The notes under the pieces are model-generated. The model saw only the letters and a list, made by a program, of their open reading frames with translations. It ran no database searches and was not told the origin of the DNA. A stretch of 64,000 nucleotides of DNA from NCBI GenBank assembly GCA_000372225.1, contig AQTY01000001.1, positions 1-64,000 of the forward strand. Direction: 5' to 3'. The position numbers were made by a program, and so were the translations under genes. Positions 63,238 through 64,000 of the stretch are shown here, in pieces. How positions within the stretch are numbered: the first letter of the stretch is position 1; the number at the start of each line of letters is the position of its first letter. The stretch comes from Candidatus Nitromaritima sp. SCGC AAA288-L16 (GTDB lineage: Bacteria; Nitrospinota; Nitrospinia; Nitrospinales; VA-1).

Positions 63238-63264
63238 AGTACGGCAAATAATGATATTACTTTA
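63238..63264 (-). promoter_or_regulatory. sigma-28 (FliA)-type promoter of flagellin
   Basis: On the minus strand TAAAGTAA (63264 to 63257), 11 bases, then GCCGTACT (63245 to 63238). The key TAAA-N15-GCCG of FliA promoters is exact. The predicted leader is about 120 bases. Confidence 0.6.
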
Positions 63265-63425
63265 GCGATAAACCTGTTAAAAAATATTTTTTTCACTTAC
63301 AACTAATAAACCTATATTCTAGAGTGATTTAAAGTTAACCATCACACGCATTAATATTATAGGTAGAAGATGAGATGCCGTATTATTAATCCATACTCCA
63401 ACAAACTATTTAAATAGGGAGATCA

Positions 63426-63632
63426 ATGAATAACATACTTAATGTTGATGGAATTACTTGCGAGCATTGCGTTGATACAATAAAAGAAGCTGTGGGAATC
63501 CTAGATGGGGTATTCAGCGTTGACGTGGATATAGAAAAAAAACAAGTCGTTGTGGAGTATGATGAAAAACTGGCGAAAGCAGAAGATTTAATAGATAAAA
63601 TAGAGGAGGTCGGGTTTCAGATCAGAATGTGA
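63426..63632 (+). CDS. heavy-metal-associated (CopZ-like) protein
   Basis: A 68 aa ferredoxin-fold metallochaperone. The metal motif is GITCEHC (Cys12, Cys15), where GMxCxxC is usual. It probably carries copper or another soft metal to a transporter. No P-type ATPase is seen nearby. GGGAGA precedes the ATG. Confidence 0.9.
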   Translation: MNNILNVDGITCEHCVDTIKEAVGILDGVFSVDVDIEKKQVVVEYDEKLAKAEDLIDKIEEVGFQIRM

Positions 63633-63674
63633 GTTTTTCAACTGTATTTTAAATGGTAGGTTTTTTTACATTCT

Positions 63675-64000
63675 TCAGTCGCTGACTTTAACCCCGTGGT
63701 GAATTGAAACAATGCCAAAGGTAAGCTCTGCGAAAGACACTTTTTTAAAACCGGTCTTTTCGATCCATTCAACGAATTTTTTTTGGTTAGGAAAATTGGC
63801 TACCGACTCGGGAAGGTAAGTATAGGCATTTGAATGACCAGAAATAAGGTTACCTATTTTAGGTAAAATGAGATTAAAATACCACCCATAGACTGCATGG
63901 AGGAATTGATTTTGAGGTACGGAAAATTCAAGAATAACAACCCTACCACCAGGCTTTAGCACGCGATAAAACTCTCTCAGTCCAATTTGCATATTGGCAA
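63675..64000 (-). CDS. ubiE: ubiquinone/menaquinone methyltransferase UbiE/MenG, 3' part
   Basis: Only the C-terminal 108 or so residues are in the window; the gene continues beyond the right edge. The family stretch LREFYRVLKPGGRVVILEFS and the later SIHHGVKVSD end are typical of UbiE/MenG, the C-methyltransferase that completes the quinone ring. The frame is open to the window edge upstream of the Met at 63992. This would make the quinone used by the bc complex in this window. Confidence 0.9.
   Translation of the reverse strand, partial: ANMQIGLREFYRVLKPGGRVVILEFSVPQNQFLHAVYGWYFNLILPKIGNLISGHSNAYTYLPESVANFPNQKKFVEWIEKTGFKKVSFAELTFGIVSIHHGVKVSD

Noticed and set aside
1..64000. CRISPR arrays, insertion sequences, integrases, phage genes or attachment sites
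   Set aside because: None were found: no regularly spaced direct repeats, no transposase or integrase motifs, and the tRNA genes are intact without nearby duplicated ends.

Overview
The window is an AT-rich, gene-dense bacterial chromosome segment with about 70 protein genes, two tRNA genes, one gene split by a frameshift, and no insertion sequence, CRISPR array, integrase or rRNA. Gene content points to a flagellated, Gram-negative-type respiring bacterium. It has FtsEX with an EnvC-like activator, a lipoprotein, GT9 glycosyltransferase and TatC. It also carries a bc-type quinol oxidising complex built from a Rieske protein, cytochrome b6-type and subunit IV-type proteins and a giant octaheme cytochrome c. 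That complex, the RI-type leucine-rich-repeat and SUMF1 families, a DUF507 pair, LarB/LarC and a mitochondrial-type aconitase best fit the Nitrospinota or a nearby deltaproteobacterial-type lineage. This placement is an inference from families, not from a marker-gene tree.

Layout, left to right. 0-5.2 kb: tilS, ftsH with a clear terminator, folP and pdxJ. 5.3-8.6 kb: a coiled-coil protein, then the gap-tpiA-secG operon behind a strong sigma-70-like promoter, and tRNA-Leu(GAG). 8.7-16.3 kb: a membrane protein, a dihydrolipoamide-dehydrogenase-like flavoprotein that has lost its redox disulfide, and the bc-complex operon, which ends in two small membrane proteins, one with an Mrr-like fold lacking its catalytic residues. 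16.4-19.1 kb: metF, then an accessory cluster of a SUMF1 protein, an LRR protein and an unknown protein. 19.5-25.5 kb: three overlapping glycosylation genes (a glycosyltransferase/methyltransferase/TPR fusion, a CgeB-like protein and a GT9 protein). They converge on an unusually long pgk.

27-41.9 kb: RNase G/E, a SUMF1 lipoprotein paired with a HmuY-like protein, an unknown gene, the division operon ftsE-ftsX-envC-ctpA with tsaD close behind, an OleD-like reductase, larB and gpsA on the minus strand, a TPR membrane protein, an M48/LysM protease and a likely SH3b gene remnant. 42-50 kb: aconitase with its terminator, an alpha/beta hydrolase, a second LRR protein, an MBL-fold hydrolase, tRNA-Met(CAT) with a terminator, and larC. 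50-60 kb: two tandem DUF507 proteins, tatC behind an orphan terminator, a degenerate CPBP protein, rpiB-glyA-nrdR behind a strong promoter, and ccsA/hemX-hemA-hemC-nadC. 60-64 kb: a DUF1566 protein, a third LRR protein, a flagellin-flgM operon with a good sigma-28 promoter candidate, a CopZ-like metallochaperone and the 3' end of ubiE/menG.

The most notable single observation is ftsE. Its reading frame is broken exactly at A AAA AAG, the slippery heptamer known from dnaX. A -1 shift there restores a full-length, well-conserved FtsE upstream of intact ftsX and envC. Other points worth following are the bc complex with its unusual neighbours, the orphan terminator before tatC, several gene remnants in intergenic DNA, and the repeated LRR/SUMF1 families.
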